Below, piece after piece: positions 53,236 to 61,787 of a stretch of 64,000 bases of DNA. How positions within the stretch are numbered: the stretch's first letter is position 1; the number at the start of each line of letters is the position of its first letter. Made by a program: the position numbers and the translations under genes. Under the pieces are notes generated by a model, which searched no databases, was not told the DNA's origin, and saw only the letters and a program-made list of their open reading frames with translations. The DNA comes from Pseudomonas taiwanensis (GTDB lineage Bacteria > Pseudomonadota > Gammaproteobacteria > Pseudomonadales > Pseudomonadaceae). Location of the stretch: the NCBI RefSeq assembly GCF_013393345.1, contig NZ_QJRF01000066.1:124001-188000 (forward strand), given 5' to 3'.

Positions 53236-54849
53236 ATGAGCCTTTCGCTATTGAGCCGCTACGCCTTCTTCGCCTTCTGCATCCTGTTCACCCTCATCAG
53301 CCTGCCCTTCATCGGCCACGAATGGGTATGGCCCCTGACGCTGCTGGGCGCAGTGCTCAGCGCCCTGGGTGTGTTCGACCTGTTGCAATCGCGCCATGCG
53401 GTGCGGCGCAACTACCCGATCCTCGGCAACATCCGCTACCTGGTCGAGGGCATCCGCCCGGAGATCCGCCAGTACCTGCTGGAAGCCGACGACGACCGCC
53501 TCCCCTTCTCCCGCGCCCAGCGTTCGCTGGTCTATGCACGAGCCAAGAACGAAGGTGGCGACAAACCCTTCGGCACGCTGATCGACGTCTATCGCGCCGG
53601 CTACGAATTCATCGGCCACTCCATGCGCCCGGCACCGCTCAGCGACCCGTCCAGTTTCCGCGTGCTGGTCGGCGGGCCGCAATGCACCCAGCCGTACTCG
53701 GCCTCGGTGTTCAACGTCTCGGCCATGAGCTTCGGCTCGCTCAGTGCCAACGCCATCCGCGCGCTCAACCGTGGCGCCAAGCTCGGCAACTTCTACCACG
53801 ACACCGGCGAAGGCAGCATCAGCCCCTACCACCGCGAAAACGGCGGCGACCTCGTCTGGGAACTGGGCAGTGGCTACTTCGGCTGCCGCACCAGCGACGG
53901 CCACTTCGACCCCGAGCGCTTCGCCACCCAGGCGCGCAGCCCGCAGGTGCGGATGATCGAAATCAAGCTCAGCCAGGGCGCCAAGCCCGGCCACGGCGGC
54001 ATCCTGCCCAAGCACAAGGTCACCGAGGAAATCTCCCTCACCCGAGGCGTGCCCATGGGCGAAGACTGCATCTCCCCTTCGCGACACAGCGCCTTCTCCA
54101 CCCCCATCGAAATGATGCAGTTCATCGCGAAGTTGCGAGAGCTGTCAGGCGGCAAACCGGTGGGCTTCAAGTTCTGCCTCGGCCATCCGTGGGAATTCAT
54201 GGGCATCGCCAAGGCCATGCTGGAAACCGGCATCCTTCCCGACTTCATCGTGATCGACGGCAAGGAAGGCGGAACAGGCGCAGCCCCGCTGGAGTTCACC
54301 GACCACATCGGCGTGCCGCTGCGCGAGGGGCTGCTGTTCGTGCACAACACCCTGGTGGGGTTGAATCTGCGGGACAAGATCAAGCTGGGCGCCAGCGGCA
54401 AGATCATCAGCGCCTTCGACATTGCCAGCGTACTGGCCATCGGTGCCGACTGGGCCAACTCGGCGCGGGGCTTCATGTTCGCCATTGGCTGCATCCAGTC
54501 GCAGTCCTGCCACACGAACAAATGCCCCACCGGCGTCGCCACCCAGGACAAGCTGCGCCAACGCGCGCTGGTGGTACCGGACAAGGCCCAACGGGTGCAG
54601 ATGTTCCACCGCAATACGCTGAAAGCGCTGGCCGAAATGCTCGCCGCTGCCGGCCTGGATCACCCCAACCAACTCGAACCCCGCCACCTGGTGCGGCGCG
54701 TTTCGGACAAGGAGATTCGCCTGTTCTCGCAAATCCACGTGTTCCTGCAGCCGGGCGACCTGCTCAAGGAAAAGATCGAAGCGGACTTCTACGAACGGAT
54801 GTGGGATATGGCGCGGGCCGACAGCTTCGAGCCGTCATGCGCGTGGTGA
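53236..54849 (+). CDS. Membrane-anchored FMN-binding glutamate synthase-like protein
   Basis: A 537-residue protein. Two N-terminal helices (about residues 5-50: YAFFAFCILFTLISLPFIGH and the following segment) anchor it. The rest is the synthase barrel of glutamate synthase: FNVSAMSFGSLSANAIRALN, GEGSISPYHRENGGDLVWEL, IEIKLSQGAKPGHGGILPKH and FIVIDGKEGGTGAAPLEF. A Cys-rich segment, GCIQSQSCHTNKCPTGVATQ (near 417-436), fits a 3Fe-4S cluster. It lacks the glutaminase domain, so it is probably an FMN oxidoreductase with another substrate. It stands alone with GGAG before the ATG. Confidence 0.88.
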   Translation: MSLSLLSRYAFFAFCILFTLISLPFIGHEWVWPLTLLGAVLSALGVFDLLQSRHAVRRNYPILGNIRYLVEGIRPEIRQYLLEADDDRLPFSRAQRSLVYARAKNEGGDKPFGTLIDVYRAGYEFIGHSMRPAPLSDPSSFRVLVGGPQCTQPYSASVFNVSAMSFGSLSANAIRALNRGAKLGNFYHDTGEGSISPYHRENGGDLVWELGSGYFGCRTSDGHFDPERFATQARSPQVRMIEIKLSQGAKPGHGGILPKHKVTEEISLTRGVPMGEDCISPSRHSAFSTPIEMMQFIAKLRELSGGKPVGFKFCLGHPWEFMGIAKAMLETGILPDFIVIDGKEGGTGAAPLEFTDHIGVPLREGLLFVHNTLVGLNLRDKIKLGASGKIISAFDIASVLAIGADWANSARGFMFAIGCIQSQSCHTNKCPTGVATQDKLRQRALVVPDKAQRVQMFHRNTLKALAEMLAAAGLDHPNQLEPRHLVRRVSDKEIRLFSQIHVFLQPGDLLKEKIEADFYERMWDMARADSFEPSCAW

Positions 54850-54861
54850 GAAATGAGGGGC

Positions 54862-54943
54862 CGCTTCGCGGCCCTTAGCGATTGAAATCGCCCCCACAGA
54901 AGCAGCACGAACCGCTCTTGTGGGGGCGAATTCATTCGCTGAG
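54862..54943. repeat. Intergenic repeat, GATTGAAATCGCCCCCAC / GAATTCATTCGC pair
   Basis: AGCGATTGAAATCGCCCCCA on the left and TGTGGGGGCGAATTCATTCG on the right: two half-elements in tail-to-tail order, preceded by a CCGCTTCGCGG stem. Confidence 0.75.
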
Positions 54944-54969
54944 CAGCCCGAAGGGCTGCCCGTTCGGAC

Positions 54970-55752
54970 TCAACCTTTCAGAACACCGCCATCCACCGGA
55001 ATCAGCGTCCCGGTGACATAGCTGGCAAGCGGGCTGGCCAGGAAAGTCGCCATCGCACCGAACTCCTCCGCCGCGCCATAGCGCCCCACCGGAATCGCCG
55101 CCTGCTCCTTGGCCATCAGGCTGGAAACCGACGCACCGCTGCGTTCGGCAGCACGCAGCAACAAGGTTTCGGTGCGCTCGGTCCAGAACGAACCGGGCAT
55201 CAGGGTATTCACCGTCACACCGTCGGCGGCCACTTCGGCTGAGAGCGTCTTGGCCCAGTTGGCCAGGGCGCTGCGCAAGGCACTGGACAGCACCAGACCG
55301 GGAATAGGCTCCACCACACTGGTGGACGAAATCATCAGGATGCGACCGAAACGACGCTGGCGCATGCCGGGGAGGAATGCGTTCACCAGCGCCATGGTGC
55401 TCAGCAGCATGGCATCCAATTGCCGGTGCCAGAGTTGCGGATCGAACTCCACGGCATTGATCGGCGGCGGCCCACCGTTGTTGGCGATCAGAATGTCCGG
55501 CGCGCCGATGGCCGCGACCACCTGCTCGATGGCCATGTCCACGGCGCCCAGGTCGTTCAGGTCCACCGCAACCGCCTGCGCCTCGCCACCATTACGGCGG
55601 ATGCGCTCCACGGCCAGGTCAAGCTTGGACAGGTTGCGCGCCAGCAGGCAGACCCGTACGCCCTCCCTGGCCAGGGCCTCGGCCACGCCGAAACCCAACC
55701 CGGAGCTGCCGCCGCACACCAGGGCACTGCGGTTTTGTAGTTGAAGGTCCAT
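54970..55752 (-). CDS. Atypical SDR-family oxidoreductase
   Basis: A 260-residue Rossmann protein with the cofactor loop CGGSSGLG (residues 13-20), the NNGG motif near 91-94 (usual form NNAG) and the C-terminal GTLIPVDGGVLKG. The classic Ser-Tyr-Lys triad is incomplete: Ser is at about 143 (ISSTSVVEP), but the Tyr and Lys positions hold Ser156 and Arg160 (LVLSSALRSAL). It may use another mechanism or bind without catalysis. It lies 82 bp after the last gene of the polyamine-type transporter operon on the same strand, so it may share its transcript. Confidence 0.82.
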   Translation of the reverse strand: MDLQLQNRSALVCGGSSGLGFGVAEALAREGVRVCLLARNLSKLDLAVERIRRNGGEAQAVAVDLNDLGAVDMAIEQVVAAIGAPDILIANNGGPPPINAVEFDPQLWHRQLDAMLLSTMALVNAFLPGMRQRRFGRILMISSTSVVEPIPGLVLSSALRSALANWAKTLSAEVAADGVTVNTLMPGSFWTERTETLLLRAAERSGASVSSLMAKEQAAIPVGRYGAAEEFGAMATFLASPLASYVTGTLIPVDGGVLKG

Positions 55753-55834
55753 GATCAGCACTCCATTTCCAGGTTCACCCGCCAGTGTGCGCCTGACGCT
55801 GATCGAGGCCAATGGCCAAACAACACGTCATCAC

Positions 55835-56890
55835 TCATGCCGAAAGCACCCGGCAGGCATGCTCCGGAATGGTCACCGCCACCGGATTGCCGACGGCCAG
55901 GCCAATGTCCTGGCAAGGCGTGGTCAGCGCGGTGAGGGAAACGCCGGAGCACTCCACCGTGGTCTCGATGGTGGCGCCGATGTCCCGAACGAAGGTCACC
56001 GTACCCGGCACGCTGTTGGCCCCGCCGGCGTGGGGCGCCGACAGTTGCAGGTCTTCCGGGCGCACCAGCAGCTTGATCGGTGCGCCAGCCTGGATGCTGG
56101 GGCAGATCGGTGCCTCGATTGCCGCACCGCCGGGCAGCCCGACGCGACCGCTACCCAGGGCGGTAGCGGGGAAGATGTTGCCGGTGCCGATGAAGTCGGC
56201 AACGAACTCGTTGGCCGGGTTGCGGTAGATCTCGATCGGCGTACCCACCTGCTGCACTCGGTGCTCGCCCAGAACGACCACGATGTCGGCCATGGTCATG
56301 GCCTCGCGCTGGTCGTGGGTAACCATGATGGTGGTGATATTCAGGCGCTGCTGCAGCTGGCGGATCTCGATTTGCATCGACTCGCGCAGCTTGGCGTCCA
56401 GCGCCGACAAAGGCTCATCCAGTAGCAACAGCTTGGGGTGCGACGCGATGGCGCGGGCAATGGCCACGCGCTGGCGCTGCCCGCCGGAAAGCCGCGACAC
56501 CGGCCGGTCGACCATCTGCTGCAACTGGATCATCTGCAGCAGCTCGGCCACGCGCGCCTGCTGCTCGGCCTTGGGCACATTGCGCAGGCGCAGCGGGTAG
56601 GCAATGTTTTCGCCGACCGTCATGTGCGGGAACAACGCCAGCGACTGGAACACCATGCCGAAGTTGCGCTCGTGCGCCGGGGTGTAGCCGATGTTCTTGC
56701 CATCCAGGAGGATCTGCCCGGAGCTCAGGCTCTCGAGGCCGGCGATCATCCGCAGCAGGGTGGTCTTGCCGCAGCCCGAGGGGCCGAGGAAACACACCAG
56801 CTTTCCCTCTGGCAGGTGCAGGTTGACGTCCGTCACGGCACAGATGGAGCCATAGCGTTTTTCGACATTTTGCAGAATCAGTCCAGACAT
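55835..56890 (-). CDS. Polyamine-type ABC importer ATPase (PotA-like)
   Basis: A 351-residue ATPase. Walker A GPSGCGKTT (near residues 36-44), signature LSGGQRQRVAIARAI (near 134), Walker B LLLLDEPLSALDAKL (near 153), and a C-terminal TOBE region (VRPEDLQLSAPHAGG) as in PotA/FbpC/PhnT. Substrates of the group include spermidine, putrescine, thiamine and 2-aminoethylphosphonate. It is the last of the four transporter genes, 13 bp after a permease gene. Confidence 0.9.
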   Translation of the reverse strand: MSGLILQNVEKRYGSICAVTDVNLHLPEGKLVCFLGPSGCGKTTLLRMIAGLESLSSGQILLDGKNIGYTPAHERNFGMVFQSLALFPHMTVGENIAYPLRLRNVPKAEQQARVAELLQMIQLQQMVDRPVSRLSGGQRQRVAIARAIASHPKLLLLDEPLSALDAKLRESMQIEIRQLQQRLNITTIMVTHDQREAMTMADIVVVLGEHRVQQVGTPIEIYRNPANEFVADFIGTGNIFPATALGSGRVGLPGGAAIEAPICPSIQAGAPIKLLVRPEDLQLSAPHAGGANSVPGTVTFVRDIGATIETTVECSGVSLTALTTPCQDIGLAVGNPVAVTIPEHACRVLSA

Positions 56891-56903
56891 GCTTCACCTC
56901 GAT

Positions 56904-57749
56904 TCAGAAAGACACGCCGCCATCACCAACCAGCTTCTCCAGCGCCCAGATCAGGGCGAAGTCGATCAGCACGATCAGCACGGCAAAGGAAAATACGGTG
57001 GGGTCGAGAGACGACACGGTGCGGCTGTACATCCAGATCGGCACGGTCATCACATCGATGTTGTAGAGGAAGTAGGTAACGGTGAACTCGTTGAACGACA
57101 CGATGAAGGCCAGCAGCATCCCGGCCAGGATGCCCGAGCGCATCAGCGGCACCACCACATCCCGGATCGCCCGCAGCGGCGACGCGCCGAGCATCTGCGC
57201 GGCCTCCTCCACCTCCGTGCCGATGGAAACCATGGCCGCCGTGCAGTTTTTCACCACGAAAGGCAGCGCGAGGATCACGTGGGCGATCACCAGCCTCGAG
57301 GTATCCATGTGGAATGGCAGGCTGTCGAATACCAGCAACAGCGCCAGACCCAGCACCACCATGGGGAACACCAGCGGCAGCGACATCAGTTGCAGCGCCA
57401 CGGCCTTGCCACGGAACTCGCAGCGGGTCAGCGCGTAGGACGCCGGCACCGCGACCAGGGTGGCCAGCACCATGGTCAGGCAGGACACCAGCAGGCTGGT
57501 GGTCAGCGCCTGTCCCAGGCTCAGCACATCGCTGGCGTCGGGCGAAACGAAGGTGCGCCAGGCTGCCTCGTACCATTGCAGGCTGTAGCTCGACGGCGGG
57601 AAATCGAGGTTCGACGCGCCGCTGAAGGACATCACGATCATGGTCAGGATCGGCAGCACCGCCAGCAGCAGGATGATGCCGGAAAGAATCATCGCGAAGC
57701 GGCCGGTTTCCCCCGGTAGCGCCGCGTGGGAACGGAACGGATTGCTCAT
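56904..57749 (-). CDS. ABC importer permease (PotC-like)
   Basis: A 281-residue permease with six helices and the EAA loop EVEEAAQMLGASPLRAIRDVV (shown in part, near 186-206). The N-terminus has AMILSGIILLLAVLPILTMI. It ends with VLIVLIDFALIWALEKLVGD. It overlaps the other permease gene by 4 bases. Confidence 0.9.
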   Translation of the reverse strand: MSNPFRSHAALPGETGRFAMILSGIILLLAVLPILTMIVMSFSGASNLDFPPSSYSLQWYEAAWRTFVSPDASDVLSLGQALTTSLLVSCLTMVLATLVAVPASYALTRCEFRGKAVALQLMSLPLVFPMVVLGLALLLVFDSLPFHMDTSRLVIAHVILALPFVVKNCTAAMVSIGTEVEEAAQMLGASPLRAIRDVVVPLMRSGILAGMLLAFIVSFNEFTVTYFLYNIDVMTVPIWMYSRTVSSLDPTVFSFAVLIVLIDFALIWALEKLVGDGGVSF

Positions 57750-58654
57750 TGCGAAGCCTCCAGCATGCGGCGGCGACGGCCAGTGACGTACTCGGAAAAG
57801 GTCATGATCGCCAGGGTGGTAACGATCAGCACTACGCCAGCGGCGGAGGCCGCGGGCCAGTTCATCAGCGGGGCGATCTGGTCATGCACCATCACCGCCA
57901 GCATCGGCACGCGCCGCCCACCAAGCAGCAGCGGCACCACGAAGCTGCTGGCGTTGTAGGCAAACACGAGGGTGGCGCCGGTGAAGATGCCCGGCAGGCT
58001 CATCGGCAACACCACCTGGCAAAACACCCGCACGCGGCTGGCGCCCAGGGTCGCGGCGGCCTCTTCGTAGGTGCGCGACACGCCACGCATGGCGCTGGCA
58101 ATCGGCAGCACCGCCAGGGGGAAGGCCGTCTGCACCAGGCCCATCAGCACGCCGGTTTGGTTGTAGAGCAGCATCATCGGCCGGTCGATCAGCCCCAATC
58201 CCATCAGGGCCTGGTTGAGCATGCCCGCCGGACCGAGGATCACCAGCCAGCCGTAGCTTTGCAGCAACAGGTTCACCAGCAATGGCAGGAGCACCGCGGC
58301 CAGGAATATCCGGCGCAGGAACGGCGACTGCAGGCGTGACATGCAGTAGCCCACCGGAATCGCCAGGACCACCGCGATCAGCGCGCTGAACAGCGCCAGG
58401 CGCAGGGTCAGCAACAGCGACTTCAGGTAGTAGGGCTCGGCCAATTGGGCATAGCTGGCCAGGCTGAACCCGCTCCACTCAGCGCCCTTCTCGCCGATGC
58501 TCATGCGCAGCACCAGCAGGCTGGCGGCCACCAGTACGGCCAGGAACAGCATGGAAGGAGTCAGAAAGAGCCAGGCCCGCACAGTAGGAGAAACCGCCTT
58601 CGCCGGGCGCAGCGGTGCCGCGCCGACCGGTTCGGTCAGATCAATGTGTTCCAT
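57746..58654 (-). CDS. ABC importer permease (PotB-like)
   Basis: A 302-residue permease with six helices and the EAA loop TYEEAAATLGASRVRVFCQV (near 195-214). The first 25 residues are cytoplasmic (MEHIDLTEPVGAAPLRPAKA), and the first periplasmic loop is about 40 residues long (GEKGAEWSGFSLASYAQLAE). Partner of the following permease; 95 bp after the binding-protein gene. Confidence 0.9.
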   Translation of the reverse strand: MEHIDLTEPVGAAPLRPAKAVSPTVRAWLFLTPSMLFLAVLVAASLLVLRMSIGEKGAEWSGFSLASYAQLAEPYYLKSLLLTLRLALFSALIAVVLAIPVGYCMSRLQSPFLRRIFLAAVLLPLLVNLLLQSYGWLVILGPAGMLNQALMGLGLIDRPMMLLYNQTGVLMGLVQTAFPLAVLPIASAMRGVSRTYEEAAATLGASRVRVFCQVVLPMSLPGIFTGATLVFAYNASSFVVPLLLGGRRVPMLAVMVHDQIAPLMNWPAASAAGVVLIVTTLAIMTFSEYVTGRRRRMLEASQ

Positions 58655-58749
58655 ATCGGTCGTCTCGTCAGAACAGGGAAACCACGCGCCCGAGCGGACG
58701 GCCGAAGGCCAGCCGCCCGGCGCGACTCACGGCAGGCGCCGTGGCTGCA

Positions 58750-59853
58750 TCAGGAAGAGAAGATTTCCGTGTAGCGGCGAATCCACTGGTCGTGGACCGT
58801 GGCGAGGAAGGCGTTGTCGTGCATGATCGCCTTCTCTGCGATCTGCTCCGGCGTGAGGATGAAGGGGCTCTTGCGCGCCTCGGCGGAGATGATCGCCTTG
58901 GCGTTGACCGGACCGTTGAAGATGTCTTCGGCCATCTTGCCCTGCACCAGCGGGTCCAGCGAATGGTCGAGGAAGGCATAGGCCAGGTCGATATCGCCCG
59001 GACGATGCTTGGGCATCACCGACAGCATCAGGTCGGTGTAGAAGCCTTCCTTCATGCCGAAGGTGGCGCCCAGGCTGTAGGCAGGGTCGCGAATCTGCTT
59101 GGGGAAGAATGCCGGGGCGTAGAGGCCGCCCATGTCCAGCGAGTTGGTGCGGAACAGCTCGGCGATCTGGTTGGGGTTTTCGCCCAGCGTCATCACGCGG
59201 TCCTTCAGCTCCTCCAGCTTCTTGAAGCCCGGCTCGATGTTGTGGATATCACCGCCGGCCAGCTTGGCCGCGATGATGATCAGGTCCATGGCCTCGGTCC
59301 AGTTCGGCGGCGGCAGGAACAGGCGGCCTTCGTAGGTCGGGTCCCAGAGCGCGGCGTAGCTGTCCGGTACTTCCTTCACGGTGCGCGTGTTGTAGACCAG
59401 GCTGTTGCACCACAGCAGGTAACCGATCCCGTGGCCGTTAGCGCCAGTCTGGTACTGGGCGGGGACGTCCTTGAGGTTGGGAATGCGATTGAGGTCGGGT
59501 TTCTCCAGCAGCCCGGCACTGGCCAGGCCTTCGGCGCCCACCCCGGCGAGGGTGATGATGTCGTACTGCGGGCGATCACCACCGGCCTTCAGCTTGGCGA
59601 CCATTTCCGAAGTGCTGCCGGTACGGTCGGCGATCACCTTGGCGCCGGTCTTGGCCTCGAAGGTGGCCGCGATATTGCGCAGTGCAGCGAGCCCGGTGTC
59701 GTCCGACCAGGTCAGCAGTCGCAGGGTCTTGCCCTGGAAACGGGTATCGCTGGCACTGGCCCGGATGAAGGGCATCGACAGGGTGGCAGCGGCCACCGAA
59801 GCGACACCTACCGTCTTGATGAAATTTCTTCTGCTCAGATCATGCTCGCCCAT
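58750..59853 (-). CDS. ABC importer binding protein (PotD-like, Tat signal)
   Basis: A 367-residue periplasmic protein. The N-terminus carries a twin-Arg motif (LSRRNFIKTVGVASVAAATL), so it is exported folded by Tat. The mature part has RLLTWSDDTGLAALRNIAAT, QYDIITLAGVGAEGLASAGL and GIGYLLWCNSLVYNTR, the layout of PotD/extracellular family 1 proteins. The ligand is not clear. It is the first gene of the operon, with a palindromic operator 104 bp upstream that is shared with the aldehyde dehydrogenase promoter. Confidence 0.9.
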   Translation of the reverse strand: MGEHDLSRRNFIKTVGVASVAAATLSMPFIRASASDTRFQGKTLRLLTWSDDTGLAALRNIAATFEAKTGAKVIADRTGSTSEMVAKLKAGGDRPQYDIITLAGVGAEGLASAGLLEKPDLNRIPNLKDVPAQYQTGANGHGIGYLLWCNSLVYNTRTVKEVPDSYAALWDPTYEGRLFLPPPNWTEAMDLIIIAAKLAGGDIHNIEPGFKKLEELKDRVMTLGENPNQIAELFRTNSLDMGGLYAPAFFPKQIRDPAYSLGATFGMKEGFYTDLMLSVMPKHRPGDIDLAYAFLDHSLDPLVQGKMAEDIFNGPVNAKAIISAEARKSPFILTPEQIAEKAIMHDNAFLATVHDQWIRRYTEIFSS

Positions 59854-59945
59854 TGAGGACTCCTCTTGTTCTTGTATGGAGCTACGGCAGCGAAGTGGCC
59901 GGCGCGGTCATCCTGCGGTGCGCCAGGGGACGCAACAATCGAAAA

Positions 59946-59979
59946 TTCGTCATCGGAGCCATGTCCTGAATGCATGGCT
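59946..59979 (-). promoter_or_regulatory. Shared operator upstream of the ABC importer operon
   Basis: AGCCATG-N9-CATGGCT (59957-59979), preceded by CGTCAT three bases away. The element at 61754-61787 has the same arms, spacing and CGTCAT flank. Confidence 0.75.
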
Positions 59980-59994
59980 GGAACCCAGACATGA

Positions 59995-60017
59995 CAAAGC
60001 CGCCCGAAGGCGGCTCT
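59995..60017 (-). terminator. Terminator of the aldehyde dehydrogenase gene
   Basis: AGCCGCC-CGAA-GGCGGCT; read on the minus strand it is followed by TTTGTC. It lies about 155 bp after the dehydrogenase stop, behind an intergenic repeat. Confidence 0.65.
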
Positions 60018-60040
60018 GTTGGGCTTGATGCAGTTGTTTG

Positions 60041-60137
60041 TGGGGGTGAATTCATTCGCGAAGGGCCGCGCAGCGGCCCCACGATGGTCCGTCAGGCACG
60101 CCTACGGCCTGCTTAGCGATTGAAATCGCCCCCACAA
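60041..60137. repeat. Intergenic repeat, GTGGGGGTGAATTCATTCGC / GATTGAAATCGCCCCCAC pair
   Basis: The arms are GTGGGGGTGAATTCATTCGC and GCGATTGAAATCGCCCCCAC, around a block with AAGGGCCGCGCAGCGGCCC. With the operator and terminator it accounts for the 317 bp between the importer and dehydrogenase genes. Confidence 0.8.
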
Positions 60138-60170
60138 GTGAAGCCCCCCGTACCAACCCCACTTGTGCCG

Positions 60171-61634
60171 TCACACAGCCCTTACCACGTGCTTGATTTC
60201 CTGGAAGGAGGAGAGGCCCCACGGACCGAGTTCGCGGCCGATGCTGCTCTGCTTGTAACCACCCCAGGCGGTCTGCGGGAAGATCACCTGCGGCGAGTTG
60301 ATCCACACCATGCCGGCCTGCAGGGTGTTGGCCACGCGCTCGGCGGCATCGAGGTTACGGCTCACCACGCTGGCCACCAGGCCGAACTGGGTGTCGTTGG
60401 CCAGGGCGATAGCCTCTTCCTCGGTGGAGAAACTACGCACGCAGAGCACCGGTCCGAAGATTTCCTCGTTCCACAAGGCGCTGTCCTTGGGTACATCGGC
60501 GAACACGGTGGGCTTGAGGAAGAAACCGCGTTCCAGCTCAGCCGGACGCCCACCGCCACACACCAGGCGCGCGCCGGAAGCGATGCCACGTTCGATGTGG
60601 CCGCGCACGCGCTGGTACTGGGCCTGATTCACCAGGGCGCCCATCTCCACCCCCGCGCTGAAGGGCTCACCCACCTGGATCGCTTCAGCGCAAGCCTGCA
60701 CGAGGGCGAGGAAATCGGCCGCCAGGGGTTCTGCCACCAGCACGCGGCTAGTGGCCGAGCACATCTGCCCGGCGTTGAAGAAGGCACCACCGCAGGCCAG
60801 TTCGACGGCCAACTCCAGGTCCGCGTCTTCCAGCACCAGCAGCGACGACTTGCCACCTAGCTCCAGGCTGATGCCCTTCACGGTTTCGGCCGCGCGCTGC
60901 ATCACCTGCACGCCAACCGCGTTGCTGCCGGTGAAGGACACCTTGGCCACCTGGGGATGGGAGGACAGCGGTGCCCCCACCGCCAGGCCAGTGCCACACA
61001 CGATGTTGAGCACACCTGTCGGCAGGCCAGCCTCGGCGATGATGCGCGCCAGCTCCAGCTCCGGCAGCGGCGTCACTTCAGAAGGCTTGAGCACTACGGC
61101 GCAACCAGCTGCCAGCGCCGGGGCGAGTTTCCAGGCGGTGGTCACCATGGGGAAGTTCCACGGCACGATCAGGCCCACCACACCAATGGGTTCGCGGCGC
61201 AGGCGAGCGGCGAAGTCTTCGGTCGGCAATTCCACCGGACGGTCCTGCTGGGCGTCCAGGCCTTCGGCCAGGCCGGCGTAGTACTCAAAGGTGCCGATCA
61301 CGTCATCGACGTCGATGGCCGCTTCGAACAGCGGTTTGCCGTTGTTCAGCGACTGCAGCTGGACCAGGGTTTCACGACGCTGGCGTACGCCTTCGGCGAT
61401 GCGGCGCAGCACCGCGCCACGCTCGGCACCGCTGCTACGTGCCCAGGCCGGGAACGCCTGGCTGGCAGCCTGCACGGCCTGGTCGACGTCTTTGGCATCA
61501 CCGGTGCCGATGCTCGCCAGGTGCTCCTCGGTAGACGGGTTCACCACATCCAGCACGGTGCCACCGGGAAGCCATTGGCCGTTGATATAAACGCCGGCCA
61601 GGGTCTCGGGGAAGGTCGGGAGGGTATTCGACAT
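60171..61634 (-). CDS. Aldehyde dehydrogenase (betaine/aminoaldehyde type)
   Basis: A 487-residue NAD(P)-dependent dehydrogenase. The catalytic residues are Glu258 (GISLELGGK), Cys292 (FFNAGQMCSATS) and Asn160 (VPWNFPM); the cofactor motif FTGSNAVG is at 234-241. Length and motifs fit the betaine/gamma-aminobutyraldehyde group, but the substrate is open. The start at 61634 has GGAG upstream; the extension to 61706 is not conserved. With the importer and the LysR gene it probably degrades an imported amine after deamination. Confidence 0.92.
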   Translation of the reverse strand: MSNTLPTFPETLAGVYINGQWLPGGTVLDVVNPSTEEHLASIGTGDAKDVDQAVQAASQAFPAWARSSGAERGAVLRRIAEGVRQRRETLVQLQSLNNGKPLFEAAIDVDDVIGTFEYYAGLAEGLDAQQDRPVELPTEDFAARLRREPIGVVGLIVPWNFPMVTTAWKLAPALAAGCAVVLKPSEVTPLPELELARIIAEAGLPTGVLNIVCGTGLAVGAPLSSHPQVAKVSFTGSNAVGVQVMQRAAETVKGISLELGGKSSLLVLEDADLELAVELACGGAFFNAGQMCSATSRVLVAEPLAADFLALVQACAEAIQVGEPFSAGVEMGALVNQAQYQRVRGHIERGIASGARLVCGGGRPAELERGFFLKPTVFADVPKDSALWNEEIFGPVLCVRSFSTEEEAIALANDTQFGLVASVVSRNLDAAERVANTLQAGMVWINSPQVIFPQTAWGGYKQSSIGRELGPWGLSSFQEIKHVVRAV

Positions 61635-61753
61635 TGTATGGGCTCCATGAGAGAAACTGATGGCGGCCACTCCCTGCGCAAGGAACAAAACCGGCTGGAG
61701 GACCACAACTAGCGCCTATTGAGCCGTCGAGCGGTATGCCTGACAAGGCAAAA

Positions 61754-61787
61754 ATCGTCATACTAGCCATGCCCTAAAATCATGGCT
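61754..61787. promoter_or_regulatory. Shared operator between aldehyde dehydrogenase and LysR genes
   Basis: CGTCAT-N3-AGCCATG-N9-CATGGCT, with the palindrome at 61765-61787. It overlaps the first possible ATG of the LysR gene, so it should also mediate autoregulation. Confidence 0.75.

Noticed and set aside
53236-54849. Glutamate synthase large subunit
   Set aside because: The glutaminase domain and the C-terminal helix domain are missing and two membrane helices are present, so it is an FMN oxidoreductase relative instead.
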